Source: Dasypus novemcinctus (Eukaryota > Chordata > Mammalia > Cingulata > Dasypodidae). Taken from it: a stretch of 64,000 bases of DNA. The stretch covers positions 26,115,661 to 26,179,660 of the forward strand of contig NC_080696.1 of the NCBI RefSeq assembly GCF_030445035.2. The letters are read 5' to 3'. Below the pieces are notes generated by a model that saw only the letters and a program-made list of their open reading frames with translations, ran no database searches and had not been told where the DNA came from. Shown here in pieces: positions 1 through 12,985 of this stretch. Each line of letters opens with the position of its first letter. The first letter of the stretch is position 1. A program made the position numbers and the translations under genes.

Positions 1-44
1 GTGCATCCCCACAGAACACCTTCCCAAAATGGAAGCAAATCATA

Positions 45-185
45 TCTAGGCATATATTAAAAATATGGCACATCTTGACTTTGGAATGTAAAGTTGATTT
101 AACATTTGAAAATCATTCCATGTAATTCACTATATTGACTAAAAAATGAAAAACTATACAAACATCTCAACAGATGCAAAAAAAA
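45..185 (+). mobile_element. Old L1 ORF2 fragment (reverse transcriptase region)
   Basis: The stretch reads like a diverged piece of L1 ORF2 just before the conserved '[10 protein letters not shown]' block. It has a 'ggtttaacatt..aaaatca' type core, an 'atgtaattcactatatt' stretch and 'atctcaacagatgcaaaaa'. The other L1 copies here carry the same order of words, for example near 52700-52800. It is more decayed than the other copies, so it probably belongs to an older insertion cut by the window edge. Nothing in it is translatable. The alternative is chance similarity in AT-rich DNA. Confidence 0.5.
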
Positions 186-239
186 TCAGTTGTATTTTAA
201 ATTTTACTGCTTTTTTTTTACTTTGGGAACTTGAATTTT

Positions 240-1862
240 GTCTAGGTAAGATTTTTCATTTTTTTTTGTTATTTTTAAAGAAGCTTTAGGTTACATAACT
301 GTTACATTAAAAAATATAGGAATTCCCATATACCACACACCCTCTCCTCCTCCAATTCCCAGTTAACAACATCCTTCAATTATTTGGTACTTTGCTGCAA
401 CTAATGAACATATATTGAAGCAATGCTATTATACTAATGATGGTCTATAATTTACATTATAGTTTACACTTTCCACACAATTTTATAACTTTTGACAAAA
501 TATAAAAAGGCCAGTATCCATCATTGCAATATCATGCAGGACAATTCCAATGTCCCCCAAATGCCCCATGTTACACCTGTTCTTCCTTCTCCATCCCCTT
601 AAAACCTCCGGTGGTCACTGCCTTTATATCGTGATACCAGTTCTTCCATAGCTAGAATAATAATAGATCTGGTTTAGTCCATAGTTGCCTCCACCAGTTA
701 TGTTTATTCATGCCTCAATCTTGAGGATTTAGGGATGGAGGTGCCTACTCTGTTTCCAATTGAGAGGGGCCTTAGATCCCATGGGACAGATGGATGGAAC
801 TGTCTTACTTGCAGTTTTATATACTCTCTTTTTTTTTGTGGTGGGTGTTGTCCATAATCATCCTTTTGTTAGTTGTCCTGGGCAAGTCCAATGTACTGGA
901 GGATAGGTATTGCAACTCTGATGAGATTCAGGACTCAACCATTATATGAACAGACAAAAGATTTAAATCTTTGGGACATATATTTAATGAGCATAGTGGT
1001 AACTGTAAATTTAAATAAAAGGGACTGAAGAGCCATGTGTACGGAACTTATAAATGACACTAACTCTGTTTCATTGGAGAACATATATTCCAAAGTAAGA
1101 CCCACTGACAGGGTGCCAAATTCCTGAGACTATCTGTCCTGCCTATAGTGTCTAGATATCTATAGAGATCTCAGGAACCCCACTGTTTGAGTCACTGTTT
1201 ACTGTGCAGTCATTAAGATCCTGCTGAGACTTGCAAAAGTGTAAGCCATGGAAAGATCTTCCAACTCACTTTGAAATCTCTTAGCCATAAAAACTCATTT
1301 GTATTTATTATTTCCCTATTTTGGTCAAGGTTTTTTTTCAAAAGCATCACAAGTTGGCACTTGATAATAATCCCTGGGTATCAGAGAGGTTCATCCCAGG
1401 AACCATGTCACACGTTGGGGGGAAGATACTGCATTTTTATGCTGTTTAGCTTAAAGAGAGACCACAAATAAGCAATAAGGAGGCCTTCAGAGGTAATTCT
1501 TACATAATATATATTTCTAGGTTAAGTTTCAATTTCAGAAGAATAAAGTTCATAAGTACAACCATTATTATCAAGGGCCTGGTGTAATAGTCTGTCCTCC
1601 TTCACAAGGCACTGCCCATGTAGTCGGGGGATTCTTGCTTCTTATTAGAGAATGTGGCAGGATTTTGTAGGATCAGAATTCAATATTCTTTTGGTTATTG
1701 TGTGTATATTCATCCAATAAGACAATGTCCATGACTCCTTAAACATATTCACATGACATTAAGGCATACCAAAGTACAGGGTTCCCCACATCACTGACAC
1801 TCTGCACCAGTGATCCTCTGTTGCCACAGCTGTGACACTTCTGCGACCCAAAACCTTCCAAA
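240..1862 (-). mobile_element. L1 3'-UTR fragment, module A, reverse strand
   Basis: This is the 3'-proximal half (module A) of the long 3' UTR of the local L1 family, in reverse orientation. A T-rich stretch at about 210-275, the complement of the L1 tail, leads into 'tataggaattcccatatacc'. The same succession of blocks follows as in the reverse copies at 29850-31395 and 41573-43061: 'attccaatgtcccc', 'ggtggtcactgcc', 'ttgagaggggccttagatccc' and 'gggaagatactgcat'. It ends near 'cgacccaaaaccttcc'. It is 5' truncated and non-coding; short open frames inside are incidental. Confidence 0.75.
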
Positions 1863-1864
1863 AA

Positions 1865-2105
1865 GAAAACCAAAAAAAATGTGTGAGGAGTTGGGGGGGG
1901 TGGGAAGTGGGGTATGTGGAAACCTCATATTTTTTAATGTAATGTATTTGTGATTAATGTATCTTTTAAAAAAAGACAATTTATTATTAAAAAAATAAAC
2001 AAAAAATAATAATCAAAGAAAAAATAAGAAAATAAAATAGAATTAATAATAAGAATAACAAATAAAATATAAAAATAAGAAATAAAATAAAATAAAAATT
2101 TTGGG
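1865..2105 (+). mobile_element. L1 3' terminus with A-rich tail
   Basis: About 110 bases of the extreme 3' end of the L1 3' UTR lie in forward orientation: a G-rich run, 'gtatgtggaaacctcatatttt' and 'taatgtaatgtatttg'. An A-rich degenerate tail follows to about 2105. It is a severely 5'-truncated insertion next to a reverse copy of the same module. A 5'-inversion origin is less likely because the two parts overlap in L1 coordinates. Confidence 0.6.
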
Positions 2106-2159
2106 TGTCTTTCATCACCATAAGACTTGTTATCTTTTATGTACAGTGATAGTTTCTTC

Positions 2160-3058
2160 CATATATTTCCCTAGTGTCTTTTTTTTTCTTTATCTTCAAA
2201 GAAGCTTTAGGCTACAGAAAAGTCATGTGGAAAATATAGGGGATTCCCCTACACTCAACCTCATACTTCTTTCTCACTCTCCTCTATTAATATTATTTTA
2301 CATGTGTATGGTACCTGTGTTGCAATTGATGAACAAATATTAAAGCATCACTATTAACCAAGGTCAGTGGTTTACATTATGGTTTACATTTTGTACTATA
2401 CACTTTTATAGGTTTTGACAAAATTTAAAATGGCTTATATCCACTACTGCAAGATCATGCAGAAAAATTCCAATGCCCTAAAACTACCCTTCCCTTTCCC
2501 CTCAGAAACTATGGTAACCAATAAGTTTCAATTTTTCAAGAATAAGGTTCATAGCTACATACATTAATATTGAGGGCTTGACATATTCATCTGTTATCTT
2601 TTATTTGTCATTGCTTATGTTCAAGATTCTTGCCCCTCTAATTGAGAACATAGCAGGACTCCCCCAAATGGGACTTGAATACTTTCTTGTTTATTGTGTG
2701 GGCCTCTACCCACTGAGATAACACACTATGACAAGATGAATATTTTCATATTCCATAGATGCGTGCCCCAGGTGTGCCCTATCTCACATAGCCACCATTG
2801 TATTTTAAACCACAGACCTACAAATCCCCAGAATTACCTTGTTTCTGCCTCCAACTCTCTCCCCAGTTCCATGGATAGTCCAACTCAATCCCCCACATGT
2901 TACTTCCCCTCAAATTTGAGCACTCATGGCCACCACATCCCTGCATCAACATCACCTCCATGCACTGTCCAAACACTCCATTCACTTTCTTGTAGGCTTT
3001 GCCCATATTGAGCATTGGCTCACCATACTCCACTCCCTTTCTGTCTCCTTTATTTTTT
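2160..3058 (-). mobile_element. L1 3'-UTR fragment, module B, reverse strand
   Basis: This is module B, the ORF2-proximal half of the bipartite L1 3' UTR, in reverse orientation. It starts with 'aagaagctttaggctacag' and runs through 'gtttacattatggtttacattt', 'gacaaaatttaaaatggc' and 'gagggcttgacatattc' to the block ending near 'cactccctttctgtctcc'. The same order is seen at 31560-32530 and 45070-45850. It is non-coding. No target-site duplication was evident. Confidence 0.75.
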
Positions 3059-3100
3059 TTTCCAATTTTATTTTATTTTATTTATTTATTTATTTTGTAG
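3055..3100. repeat. T-rich (TTTA)n simple repeat
   Basis: A poly-T stretch turns into ttta/tttta repeats. It probably derives from the A-rich tail of the reverse L1 fragment that follows. Confidence 0.7.
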
Positions 3101-3480
3101 CATGGTACATTTGCTACAATTAATGAACACATATTGAAGCATTGCTACTAACCATTGGCTGGACCTCTGTTTACCTTATAGTTTATAGTTTGTCCCACAC
3201 AATTTTGTAAGTTATGGAAAAATATACAATGGCCTGTATCTGTCAATACAGTGTCATGCAGGACAAACTCAAAGACCTGAAATACCCCTACATTATACCT
3301 ATTCTTCCCTCTCACATCCCTCAGAACCTCTGGTGGCCATTGCCTTTATGTCAATGAGTCCTTCCATTGCTAAAATAATAATGTCTATAGTCAAATAATA
3401 AATTTTGCTCTTTGATTCTGGGGTATCTAAGCCTTCTCTGCTGAAAGATTGAGAAAATATGTGTGTATATACACATATCA
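3100..3480 (-). mobile_element. L1 3'-UTR module A fragment, reverse strand
   Basis: The start of module A appears in reverse orientation, with 'ggtacatttgctacaatt', 'atggcctgtatctg', 'catgcaggacaaa' and 'cagaacctctggtggcc'. It breaks off after about 300-380 bases. The poly-T at 3055-3100 is probably its tail. Confidence 0.65.
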
Positions 3481-3640
3481 ATAATATTTCTACATGTAAT
3501 GCTCTGTATATTAACCTACATGTGAGTTCATACTGATGTATCTACTTGTAAATTATTATCACATAGAAAATTCTAGCCTCCTTACTTATCACTACACTTG
3601 CACTGCACATTTAGAAGCATATTTTCTCATCTGCCATCTA
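3481..3640. other. Unassigned AT-rich spacer
   Basis: I recognise no repeat or gene. Its last ten bases, ctgccatcta, resemble ctgcctcta at 13007-13015, on the other side of the large reverse L1. They may be the left copy of a target-site duplication with one base lost on the right. Confidence 0.4.
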
Positions 3641-6465
3641 TTTTCTTTTTTAAAAAATTTATTTTTTAATTCATTTTTTAAATATTACATTTAAAAAAAT
3701 GAGGTCCCCATGTACCTGCCACCCCCCTCGCCCCACTACTCACCCCATAGAAACATTCTCCTCCATTATCATGACACATTCATTGCATTTGGTGAATACA
3801 TCTCTGAGCATCGCTGCAATGGTCCACATCATAGCCCACACTCTCCCACGTTCCATCCACTGGGCCATGGGAGAACCTACGATGTCTGGTAATTGTCCCT
3901 GAAGCACCACCCAGGACAAATCCTAGTCCCGAAAATGCCTCCACATCTCATCTCTTCCTCACATTCCCCAGACCCAGCAGCCACCATGCCACTTTTTCCA
4001 CAACAATGCCACATGTTCTTCGATTGCTAACCACAATAGTTCATGAATAGAATATCAGTAAGTCCACTCTAATCCATATTCCATTCCTCCATTCTGTGGA
4101 CCTTGGATTGCTTGTGTCCATTCCACATCTATGTCAAGAGGGGTCTTAGATTCCACATGGATGCTGGATGCAATCCTCCTGCTTTCGTTGTAGGCACTTT
4201 TGGTTCTCTGGTGTGGTGGTTGACATTCTTTAACTCCATGTTAGCTGAGTGGGGTAAGTCCAATAAACCAGAGTGTAGAAGCTGAAGTCTGTTGAGGCTC
4301 AGGGTCTGGCTATCATATGGTCAGTCCAGAGATTCAGATACCCTGGGTATATCTTAAATCCCAGCACCGACTACAATTCTGGTAAAGTAACAGGAAAGGC
4401 TTGTGAAAAGAGATCACATGAGTCCAGCTCCATCACACAGAAACACCAACTCCAAAGAAGGGCCAACTGACATGGCAGTGAACTCCATCTGCCATGACCA
4501 TAAAACCTGTGGGTCTCTGTAGCCCTCAGAAGAACCAATACCTGGGGTTGTATCTACTTAATCTGTCTCTGGGGCTCTCATCAGCTGCGCATAAGGGCAA
4601 CCCTTCTGATAACCTCCCAGCTCTTTTTTTATAGACTCATAACCATATAAAATCATTTGTCCTTTCCATTTCCCCCTTGATTTAGGTCAAAAAACATTTT
4701 TAACTGCTGTTATTATATGTACACAGAGATATTCTGCTGGTCCAAGTTGGACCTTTTATCCAAGGTCACTTTCTAGTTACGTCATCAACTGGTACTTGGT
4801 AATGATCCCTCGGCATCAGGGAGGCTCATCCCCAGGAGTCATGTCCCACACTGGGGGGAAGATAACGCATTTACATGCTGAGTTTGGCTTCGAGACTGGC
4901 CACATTTGAGCAACACGGAGGCTCTCAGGAGGTAACTCTTAGGCACCCTGCAGCTCTAGACCTTGTTCTTATTTCAGGTGCACAGGCTCACAAGCATAGG
5001 CATTAGTGTCAAGGGCTCATTGTTGGACCTTCTCTCTTTTTGGGTCTTTGCCATTGCACTTGGGGGATTGTTACTGTTCCTTTAGGGACTGTGATAGAGC
5101 TCCCCTGGCTAGAATCTCAGCACTCCCTCAGTTGTTGTTTTAAATTGTTTCCACTATGAAAATATCCAAACATTTTTATGTACCCTGGATATATGCCCTG
5201 TAGAACTCCCGGCCAAACATGTGTCCCCTGTCAACAACATCCCAAACTAGTATTCCTCCACTGACCTTGTTGAACCTCTCTGTGACCCAAAACTTCCTGA
5301 ACAGTGAAGCTCAATATATTGTCAGGTTCCCTTAATAGTAAAATGGAATATAGTGATGAGCTTAAAGGTTAGATATAGAATACATATTAATTTGGAAAAA
5401 TTCTACATCCTATCTTTTTCTTTTCTTTTTTCTAATTATTAAGCTTATCTTCACAAGAGTCTTAGATCACAGTAATTCATATATACAATATATAGTACTC
5501 CCATATATCAAACATAAAACCTTTTCCCTTCCACAGCAATAACCTTTTAACATATTCATACCATATTTACTGAAACTGATGTATTGATATTGAGACAATA
5601 GCTTTCAAACAAGGTAACATTTCTGTTTACATTTTGGTTTATATTTTAGACTATACAATTTTCTAAATTTTTAGTTTTCTTATGTTTTACATTATGATTT
5701 ACATTTAAGCCTATCAGCCCCTATATATTTTTGGCGTCATTTTACATGTCTTATATCCATCCTTGAGTACTCTTGTGAAACACTTTTATTGCCCACACAG
5801 TTACATTGGTTCCATCTATTCAATACCTCTTTCCCCCTCCCCTTAAGGCCCACAGTGAGAGCCAATCTTCATTTTCAAAGAGACATGTTCAGAGATATTT
5901 TCTACAGTGTTGAGGGCTTGACATGCTGAACTTCCCTAATGTCCTGGGAGCCACCATTTCTCTTTAGAGATACAGTTCCCTCTACTTCATGGCCTCAGTC
6001 CTCCCCAGGACTCTCATTATATGGGTCTTTACCCAATGGTATAACCCACTCTGGCAAAATGAGCATTCACATATTCCCTAGTAGTCTGTCCTGCATCAGA
6101 TTATCCCCTTTAAGTATCTTAAACAGGTAACTTTCTGTATTATATTTTTGAAAAGGATTTCTCAGCATTAAACTCTCAACAAACACCTGACAATCTCCTA
6201 TATTCGTATGTTGCCCCATGCTCCCCCCAATTTCTTGGGCAATATTACCCATCCATCCATTCTTAGCCCCCCTCAAGCCCACAAAGCCCCACCCAAAGGT
6301 AATCCTATGCCCCTATTTTATCCCTTCCATGTACACATACTTACCTCCAGCTTATCATAGATTTCACCCATGTAGATGTCAGCTTATGTCCTTCTTCTAC
6401 TCCCCGATTTCCTGTAAGCCTATCATCCAGTCTCTAGCTCTCTGAGGCAGCTTGGTTTACTTATT
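3641..6465 (-). other. L1 3' UTR, modules A (3641-5390) and B (5400-6465)
   Basis: Non-coding 3' UTR of the full-length reverse L1. It consists of two related halves. Both contain, in the same order, a 'cccatat..c' start, a 'tttacatt..ggtttacattt' stretch, a 'tatccat' stretch and a pyrimidine-rich stretch. A C-rich run at 3718-3750 is the reverse-strand view of the G-rich tract just upstream of the L1 tail. A reverse-strand A-rich tail lies at 3641-3700. Confidence 0.8.
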
Positions 6466-9400
6466 TCATATCATTGAGGTCATGTAGTATTTGTCCTTCA
6501 ATGCCTGCGTTGCTTCACTCAACATAAGGTTCTCAAGAGTCATCTATGTTATCACGTGTGTTTGTAGTGTATTTGTTCTTAAAGCTGAGTAGTATTCCAT
6601 TGTATGTATATACCACATTTTATTTATCCATTCATCTGTTGATGGTCATTTGGGTTGATTCCAACTTTTGGCAATAGTGAAGAATGCTGCTTATGAACAT
6701 TGGTGTGCATATATCGGTTTGTGTCCTTGTTTTCAGTTCTGCTGGGTATATACCCAGCAGTGGAATTGCTGGATCATATGGCAAATCTACAGTTAGTTTT
6801 TTGAGAAACCGCTGGATCCTTCTGCATTCCCTCCAGCAGTGGATGAGTGTCCCATTCCTCCACATCCTCTCCAGCATTTGTATTCTTCTGTTTTTATCAT
6901 AGCTGCCAATCTTATGGGAGTAAGATGGTATCTCATTGTAGGTTTGATTTGCATTTCCCTGATAGCTAGAGATTTGGAGCATTTTTTTCATGTGCTTTTA
7001 GCCATTTGTATTTCTTCTTTGGAGAAGTATCTGTTTAAATCTTTTTCCCATTTTTTAAATGGGTTGTTTATCTTTTTATTTTGGAGATATGGGAGTTCTT
7101 TATATTTGCAAGTTAAGAGTCTCCTATCCGATATATGATTGCCAAATATTTTCTTCCATTGTGTAGGCTCACTTTTCACTTTCTTGACAAACTCCTTTGA
7201 GGTGCAGAAGGCTATAATTTTGAGGAGGTCCCATTTATCTATTCGTTTTTTTGCTGCTTGTGCTTTTGGTGTGGAGTTCATGAAGTCACTTCCTATTACA
7301 AGGTCTTGTATATGCTTCCCTACACTGCTTTCTGAGGTCTTTATGGTCTTGGCTCTTATATTTAGGTCTTTGATTTATCTCGAGTTGATTTTTGTATAAG
7401 GTGTGAGATGATAATCGTCTTTCATTCTTTTACATATGGATATCCAGTTCTCCAGGCACCATTTGTTGAATAGGCCATTCTCTCCCTGTTGAGAGGGTTT
7501 AGTGGCTTTATCGAATATTATATGACTATATATATGAGGATCTATATCAGAACTTTCAATTTGGTTCCATTGGTCTGTGTGTCTCTCCTTGTGCCAATAT
7601 CATGCTGTTTTCACTACTGTAGCTTTGTAGTATGTTTTGAAGTCAGGTAGTGTGATTCCGCCACTTTCGTTTTTCTTTTTCATTATATCTATGGCTATTC
7701 AGGGCCTCTTTCCTTTCCAGATAAATTTCATAGCTGGCTTTTCTAGTTCCTTAAAGAATGCTTTGTTGATTTTTATTGGAATTGCATTGAATGTGTAGAT
7801 CAGTTTTGGAAGGATAGACATCTTAATAATATTTAGTCTTCCTATCCGTGAACATGGAATATTGTTCCATTTATATAGGTCTTCTTTGATTTCCTTGAAC
7901 AGTGATGTGTAGTTCTCTGTGTATAAGTTTTTTACATCTTTAGTTAAATTTATTCCTAGGTATTTGATTTTTTTAATTTACTATTGTATATGATATTTGT
8001 TTCTTGATTTCCTCTTGAGCTTGCTCATTATTGGTGTAAGAAATGCTACTGATTTTTGCACATTGATCTTATAACCTGTGACTTTACTAAATCCATTTAT
8101 GAGTTCTAGAAGCTTTGTTGTAGACCTCTCAGGGTTTTCTATGTATAGGATCATGTCATCTGCAAATAATGAAATACTGACTTCTTCCATTCCAATTTGA
8201 ATGCCTTTTATATCTGGTTCTGGCCTCAGTGCTTGAGCAATTACTTCTACAACAATGCTAAATAGAAGGGGTGAGAGTGGGCATCCTCTTCTTGTTCCTG
8301 ATCTTAGAGGGAAAGATTTTAGGATTTCACCATTGTAAACAATGTTGGCTGTGGGTTTTTGATATATACTCTTTATCATGGCTCAGAAAATTTCCTTGTA
8401 TTCCAATCTTTTGGAGTGTTTTTATCAAGAAACAGTGCTGTATTTTGTCAAATGCTTTTTCTGCAACTATAGATATAATCATGATTTTTTTTCCTTCAGT
8501 CTCTTTATATTGAATTACATTGATTGATTTTCTTAAACTGAACCATCCTTGCATACCCGGATTGAATCCCACTTGGTCATGGTGTATAATTCATTTAATG
8601 TGTTGAGTATGGTTAGCAAGTATTTTATTGAGGATTTTTGCATCTAGGTTCATTAGAGAAATTTGTCTGTAATTTTCTTTTCTTGTGGTGTCTTTGTTTG
8701 GCTTTGGTATCAGGGTAACTTGGCATCATAGAATGAGTTGGGTAATGTTTCTTCTGTTTTGATGTTTTAGAAGAGTTTCAGAAAGATTGGCGTTAGTTCT
8801 TTCCAGAATGATTTGTAGAATTCACCTGTGAAGCCGTCTGGCCTGGGCCTCTTCTTAGTTGGGAGGTTTTTAATGACTGATTCTATCTCTTTACTTATGA
8901 GTGGTTTCTTGAGATCATCAATTTTTTCTTTTGTCAATATAGGCTGCTTATGTGTTTCTAGGAATTTGTCCATTTCCTCTGAATTGTCATTTTTGTTGGA
9001 ATATAGTTTTTCAAATTATCCTCATATGATATTCTTAATTTCTGCAGGGTCATTGTTGATATCTCATTTCTCATTTCTTATTTTGTGTATTTGCATCTTC
9101 TCTCTTTTATTCTTTGTAAGTCTAGCTAAGCTTTTTTCAATTTTATTGATCTTCTCAAAGAACCAGCTCTTGGTTTTGTTTATCTTTTCAGTGCTTTCTT
9201 ATTTTCTATTTCATTTAGTTCTGCTCTTATATTTGTTATTTCTTTCTTCCTTCTTCCTGTGGGGTTACTTTGTTGTTTTTTTAGTAATTCCTCCAAATGT
9301 GCAGTTAGTTCTTCAATTTTAGCTCTTTCTTCTTTTTTGATGTATGAATTTATGGTTATAAATTTCCCTTTCAGTACTGCTTTTGCTGCACCCCATAAAT

Positions 9401-10255
9401 TTTGGTATGATGTGTTATCATTTTCATTAGTTTCAAGTAGTTATTAATTTATTTTGCAATTTCCTGTTTGACCCACTGTTTTTCTAAGAGTGTACTGTTT
9501 AATTTCCATATCTTGGTGTGAAATTGGGGCCTCTGGCCCTTGCAGATTTACAGCTTCACTCCACTGTGGTCAGAGATATTCTTTTATATGATTTCGATCT
9601 TTCTGAATTCATTGAGCCTTTCTTTGTGGCATAGCATATGGTCTATCTTGGAGAATGATCCCTGTGCACTTGAGAACAGTGTATATCCAGCTATATTTGG
9701 GTGTAATGACCTGTATATGTCTATTAGATCCAGCTCCTCTAATATACTGTTCAAAGTTTTTGTTTTTTTAGTGATTCTCTTTTGAGATGTTCTGTCCAAA
9801 GTTGATAGTGGTGTATTAAAATCTCTCACTATAATTGTAGAGGTATCTATTCTTTCACTTAGTATTTACAGTGTTTGCCTCTTGTATTTGGAGGTGCCTT
9901 TGTTAGGAGCATAAATATTTATCATTGTTTGTTCTTCTTGAGTGATTGTCCCTTTCACTAATATGTAATATCCTTCTTTGTCTCTCACAATTGTTTCACA
10001 TTTAAAGTCTATTTTGTCTGATATTAATATAACTTCTCCTGCCTTTTTTTGGTTATTGTTTGCTTGTAAGATTGTTTTCCAGCCATTCACTTTCAACCTC
10101 CATGCATCCCTGAGTCTAAGATGGGTTTCTTATAGACAGCATATAGATGGGTCATATTTCCTTATCCAGTCTCCCAGTCTGAATCTTTTAATAGGTGAGT
10201 TTAATCCACTGACATTCAGTATTATTACTTTCAAGAAGTTATTTATGTTAGCCAT
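6466..10255 (-). pseudogene. L1 ORF2 remnant (endonuclease and reverse transcriptase)
   Basis: ORF2 of L1 normally encodes an endonuclease and reverse transcriptase that copy L1 RNA at a nicked genomic site. The span is 3790 bases, about the expected size of roughly 1270 codons. The start lies at 10255 (MANIN..) and the stop at 6466-6468. Recognisable parts in order are: endonuclease pieces (9866-10255; 9584-9829 with DFNTPLS and SKIDH); the RT region 'KKRPRPDGFTGEFYKSFW' (8767-8973); '[10 protein letters not shown]' (8327-8572); the RT active site FADD at 8155-8166; and the C-terminal part with 'WDLLKI', 'LLGIYP' and 'MFI' (6632-7281). Stops and frameshifts separate these pieces, so no working protein can be made. 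Only 30 bases separate it from ORF1. Confidence 0.9.
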
Positions 10256-10285
10256 ATTTTGATTGAACTTGTGTTTGTTATATTT

Positions 10286-11299
10286 TGTTTATTTTTTCCT
10301 TCTCTTTTTGTCTTTTTTTGTTGCTCTTACACTCTCCTCCAACTCTGCCTGTCCTGTTTTTTTCCTTTCTTCCTGCAGAACTCCCTTCAGAATTTCTTGA
10401 AGGGGAGCTTTCTTGTTGGCATACTCTTTCAATTTCTGTTTATCTGTGAATATTTTGAACTCTCCATCATTTCTGAATGCTAGTTTACCTGGGTAGAGTA
10501 TTCTTGGTTGGAAATATTTTTCTTTTTGTTCCTTGTCTATATCATACCACTGCCTTCTTGCCTCCATGGTTTCAGATGAGAAATCAGCACTTAATCTTAT
10601 GGAGCCTCCCTCGTATGCAATGGTTTTCTTTTCTCTTGCTGCTTTTAGAATTTTCTGTTTGTCTTGAGCATTGGATAATTTGACAAATATATGTCTTGGG
10701 GTGTGCCTGTTGGGATTTATGGTGTTTGGGGTGTGTTGTGCTTCCTGGACATGTACATCCATCTCTCTCAGTAGATTTGGGAAGTTTTCAGCCATTGTTT
10801 CCTCCTAAAACCCCTTTTGTCCCCTTTCCCTTCTCTTTTCCTTCTGGGATGCCTAAAATACATATGTTTGTGCATTTTGCATTGTCATTCAGGTCCCTTA
10901 GTCCTAGCTGGATTTTTCCTATCTTTTTATCGATCACTTCTACTATCTGTTTGATTTCAGATGTACTGTCTTCCATGTCACTAATTCTCTCCTCTGCCTC
11001 TACTAATCCGCTGGTATTTGCTGAGAGTGTATTTTTGATTTCTTGAACTGTGGTGTTCATCCCCATTATATCTGTTATCTTTTTACGTATGTCTGCAATT
11101 TCCTCTCCAAGTGTTTTCTTTATATAGTTAATCTCTTCCTTTACTTCATTAAGTTAGTCTCTAACATATGTTTTGAGATCTTTAATTACTTGTCTGATAT
11201 TCTGCTCCCCTTCCTGGTTTTTGTTTGTTCATTGGATTCAGCCATGTTTTCCTGATTATTGGTTTGGTTTGTAGTTTTTTGTTACTGTCTGGTCATCAT
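10286..11299 (-). pseudogene. L1 ORF1 remnant (RNA-binding chaperone)
   Basis: ORF1p of L1 is a trimeric RNA-binding protein with a coiled coil, an RRM and a C-terminal domain. Here the N-terminal and coiled-coil part (up to 11299; good frame at 10788-11066 with 'EAEERISDMEDSTSEIKQIV' and the RRM start 'ICILGIPEGKEKGKG') and the C-terminal part (10289-10795, 'MAENFPNLLREMDVHVQEAQ', 'PRHIFVKL', 'RRQWYDI') lie in different frames. The break is near 10795-10800. In-frame stops also occur before 11066. The span of about 338 codons matches full-length ORF1. I chose the start by comparison with the forward copy at 18642. Confidence 0.88.
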
Positions 11300-12289
11300 T
11301 TTATCTTGGTAGGTTTAATCAGTTCCTTAGCTTCTTTGCCTAGTCTTGGGGATTAATTAATTTTTGTTCTTGCCTAAGTGTTATGTCTTCTCTTTATCAC
11401 TCTGTTCTTCTTACTCTAATTTCTTGTTGCTGGCTAAGTTCACTTTGAAGGAAAATGTTTGGGCCAGGGAAAGGAAATTGTGTAAGAAAGAAAATGTATA
11501 AAGTAGTATTGGTAATAACTGTTAACAGAGGAACAATGTGAGATCTGGGGGAATGAATGTTAGACTCATCTAAGTTTTGTAGAGTTATAGCAGTAAGTAG
11601 AGTACAATAATGAGGAAGCCAACTGCATATGGGGAGGAATATAGTATGAATTAAAAATCCAGTGTTTTCATGAGAGAGGGAAAGAGAAAAGAAAGGCAAT
11701 ATTATCAAGAGTGGATAAAAGACAGAAAACAGAACAAAGGTATTAGAAATTAAAAGTCAGACAATTGGAGGCCAAAGAAAGGGAGGTAGAATATAAGAGA
11801 GACAATAGATGATGGAGGATAGCAAGATGTGGGGGAAAGGGGATTGTGTAGGTGGCCAAAATCAATTCACACAGAAATGAGGAAAAGGAGGATGAGGAAA
11901 CACAGCAAAAATGAAGTGCTCCCTTCAGCACCTATTATATAAATAAAATAAGAAAGAGAGAGAAAAGAAAAAAGAGAAGAAAAAAAGGGGGTGGGCAAAG
12001 AAAAGGGAGGGAAACAAGCAAGAAAAAGAAAAGGAGAAAAAAAACTAAATAAATGAAAAAGGACCTTGGGGTATAAAATGGGAGAAAAGACTAGGAGATA
12101 ATGCAATATTAGCAACCAAGACAAAGAAAAAAAAAACCACAAATGCCGAGGGCTAGGATAATCAAGGACCTCAGATGGACCTCAGGGCATGGTGGACAGG
12201 GATGGAAGTCTGTGATATTGCAAACTCAAGGTGTGTGAGTCTCTGGTGCATGGGCCACCAGGGTTTAGGGGACACAGACCTGGGAACCA

Positions 12290-12985
12290 CGCATCCAGTT
12301 AACAGGGGGCCTGGGAGCACCACAGCACAACACAGCCTTCAGGGATCCCCACAGTTGGGCACCAGCCCTGGGGGGGGGGGAGAGGGTGTTCCACCTGCAC
12401 ACTCTGACCTCTGTGTAAGAAACCCAAAATTCCACCTCTCACAAGAATCTCTTCTGTCACTGTCTCACCAACTTGACATCTAGACACCTCCTGCCCTGCA
12501 AGCCCCTGAAACAACCTACTGGGGGTGCTGATGCACTACAAAGAGTTCAGGGACCACTGCAGCCTGGCCTCCAGCCCTAGGGGGAGGAGCTCCAGCCAGA
12601 ACCTCTGACCTCCAAGTCAGAGACCCAAAATTCCACCTCTTGCAAGAATATCCTCTATCACTGTCTCACCAAATCGACCTCCAGACACCTCCCACCCTGC
12701 AAGCTCCTGAAACAGTATGCTCAGGGCTTGGGAACTCGTCAGCACAGCAAAGCCTCCAGGAATTGCTGCTGCTGGGCTGCCAGCCCCAGGGGGAATGGTC
12801 CTGCACTCAACCCCAACCTCCATGAAAGAGACCCAAAATTATACCTCTTAAAGAATCTCCTCTGTCACTGTCCCACCAAATCAATGTACAGACACCTCCT
12901 GCCCTGCAAACACCTGAAACAGCCTGGTCCAGCAGGACCCCAACCCTACTCAGCACTTCTTTGCAGAAGAGATTATAAGGTGCAC
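12290..12985 (-). repeat. Three tandem 5'-UTR monomers of about 201-207 bp
   Basis: The block 'gacacctcc..ccctgcaag/aac..ctgaaaca' begins at 12483, 12684 and 12891, so the spacing is 201 and 207 bases. Each unit also carries 'acccaaaatt', 'cacctct', 'ctcctctgtcactgt..caccaa' and a 'ccagcccc.ggggg' block. The arrangement resembles the promoter monomers of rodent L1s. The forward L1 at 16822 has only one recognisable unit. Confidence 0.8.
12366..12382. repeat. G-run
   Basis: A run of about ten G residues lies inside the first 5'-UTR monomer and is probably slippage-prone. Confidence 0.8.

Noticed and set aside
240-2105. 5' inversion (twin priming) joining the reverse and forward L1 ends
   Set aside because: The two parts overlap in L1 coordinates (both include the 3' terminus) and the left part has its own T-rich tail, so two insertions are more likely.
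8828-9322. Hydrophobic open frame of 164 codons on the forward strand
   Set aside because: It is antisense to L1 ORF2; the hydrophobic composition comes from the T-rich complement of an A-rich coding strand.
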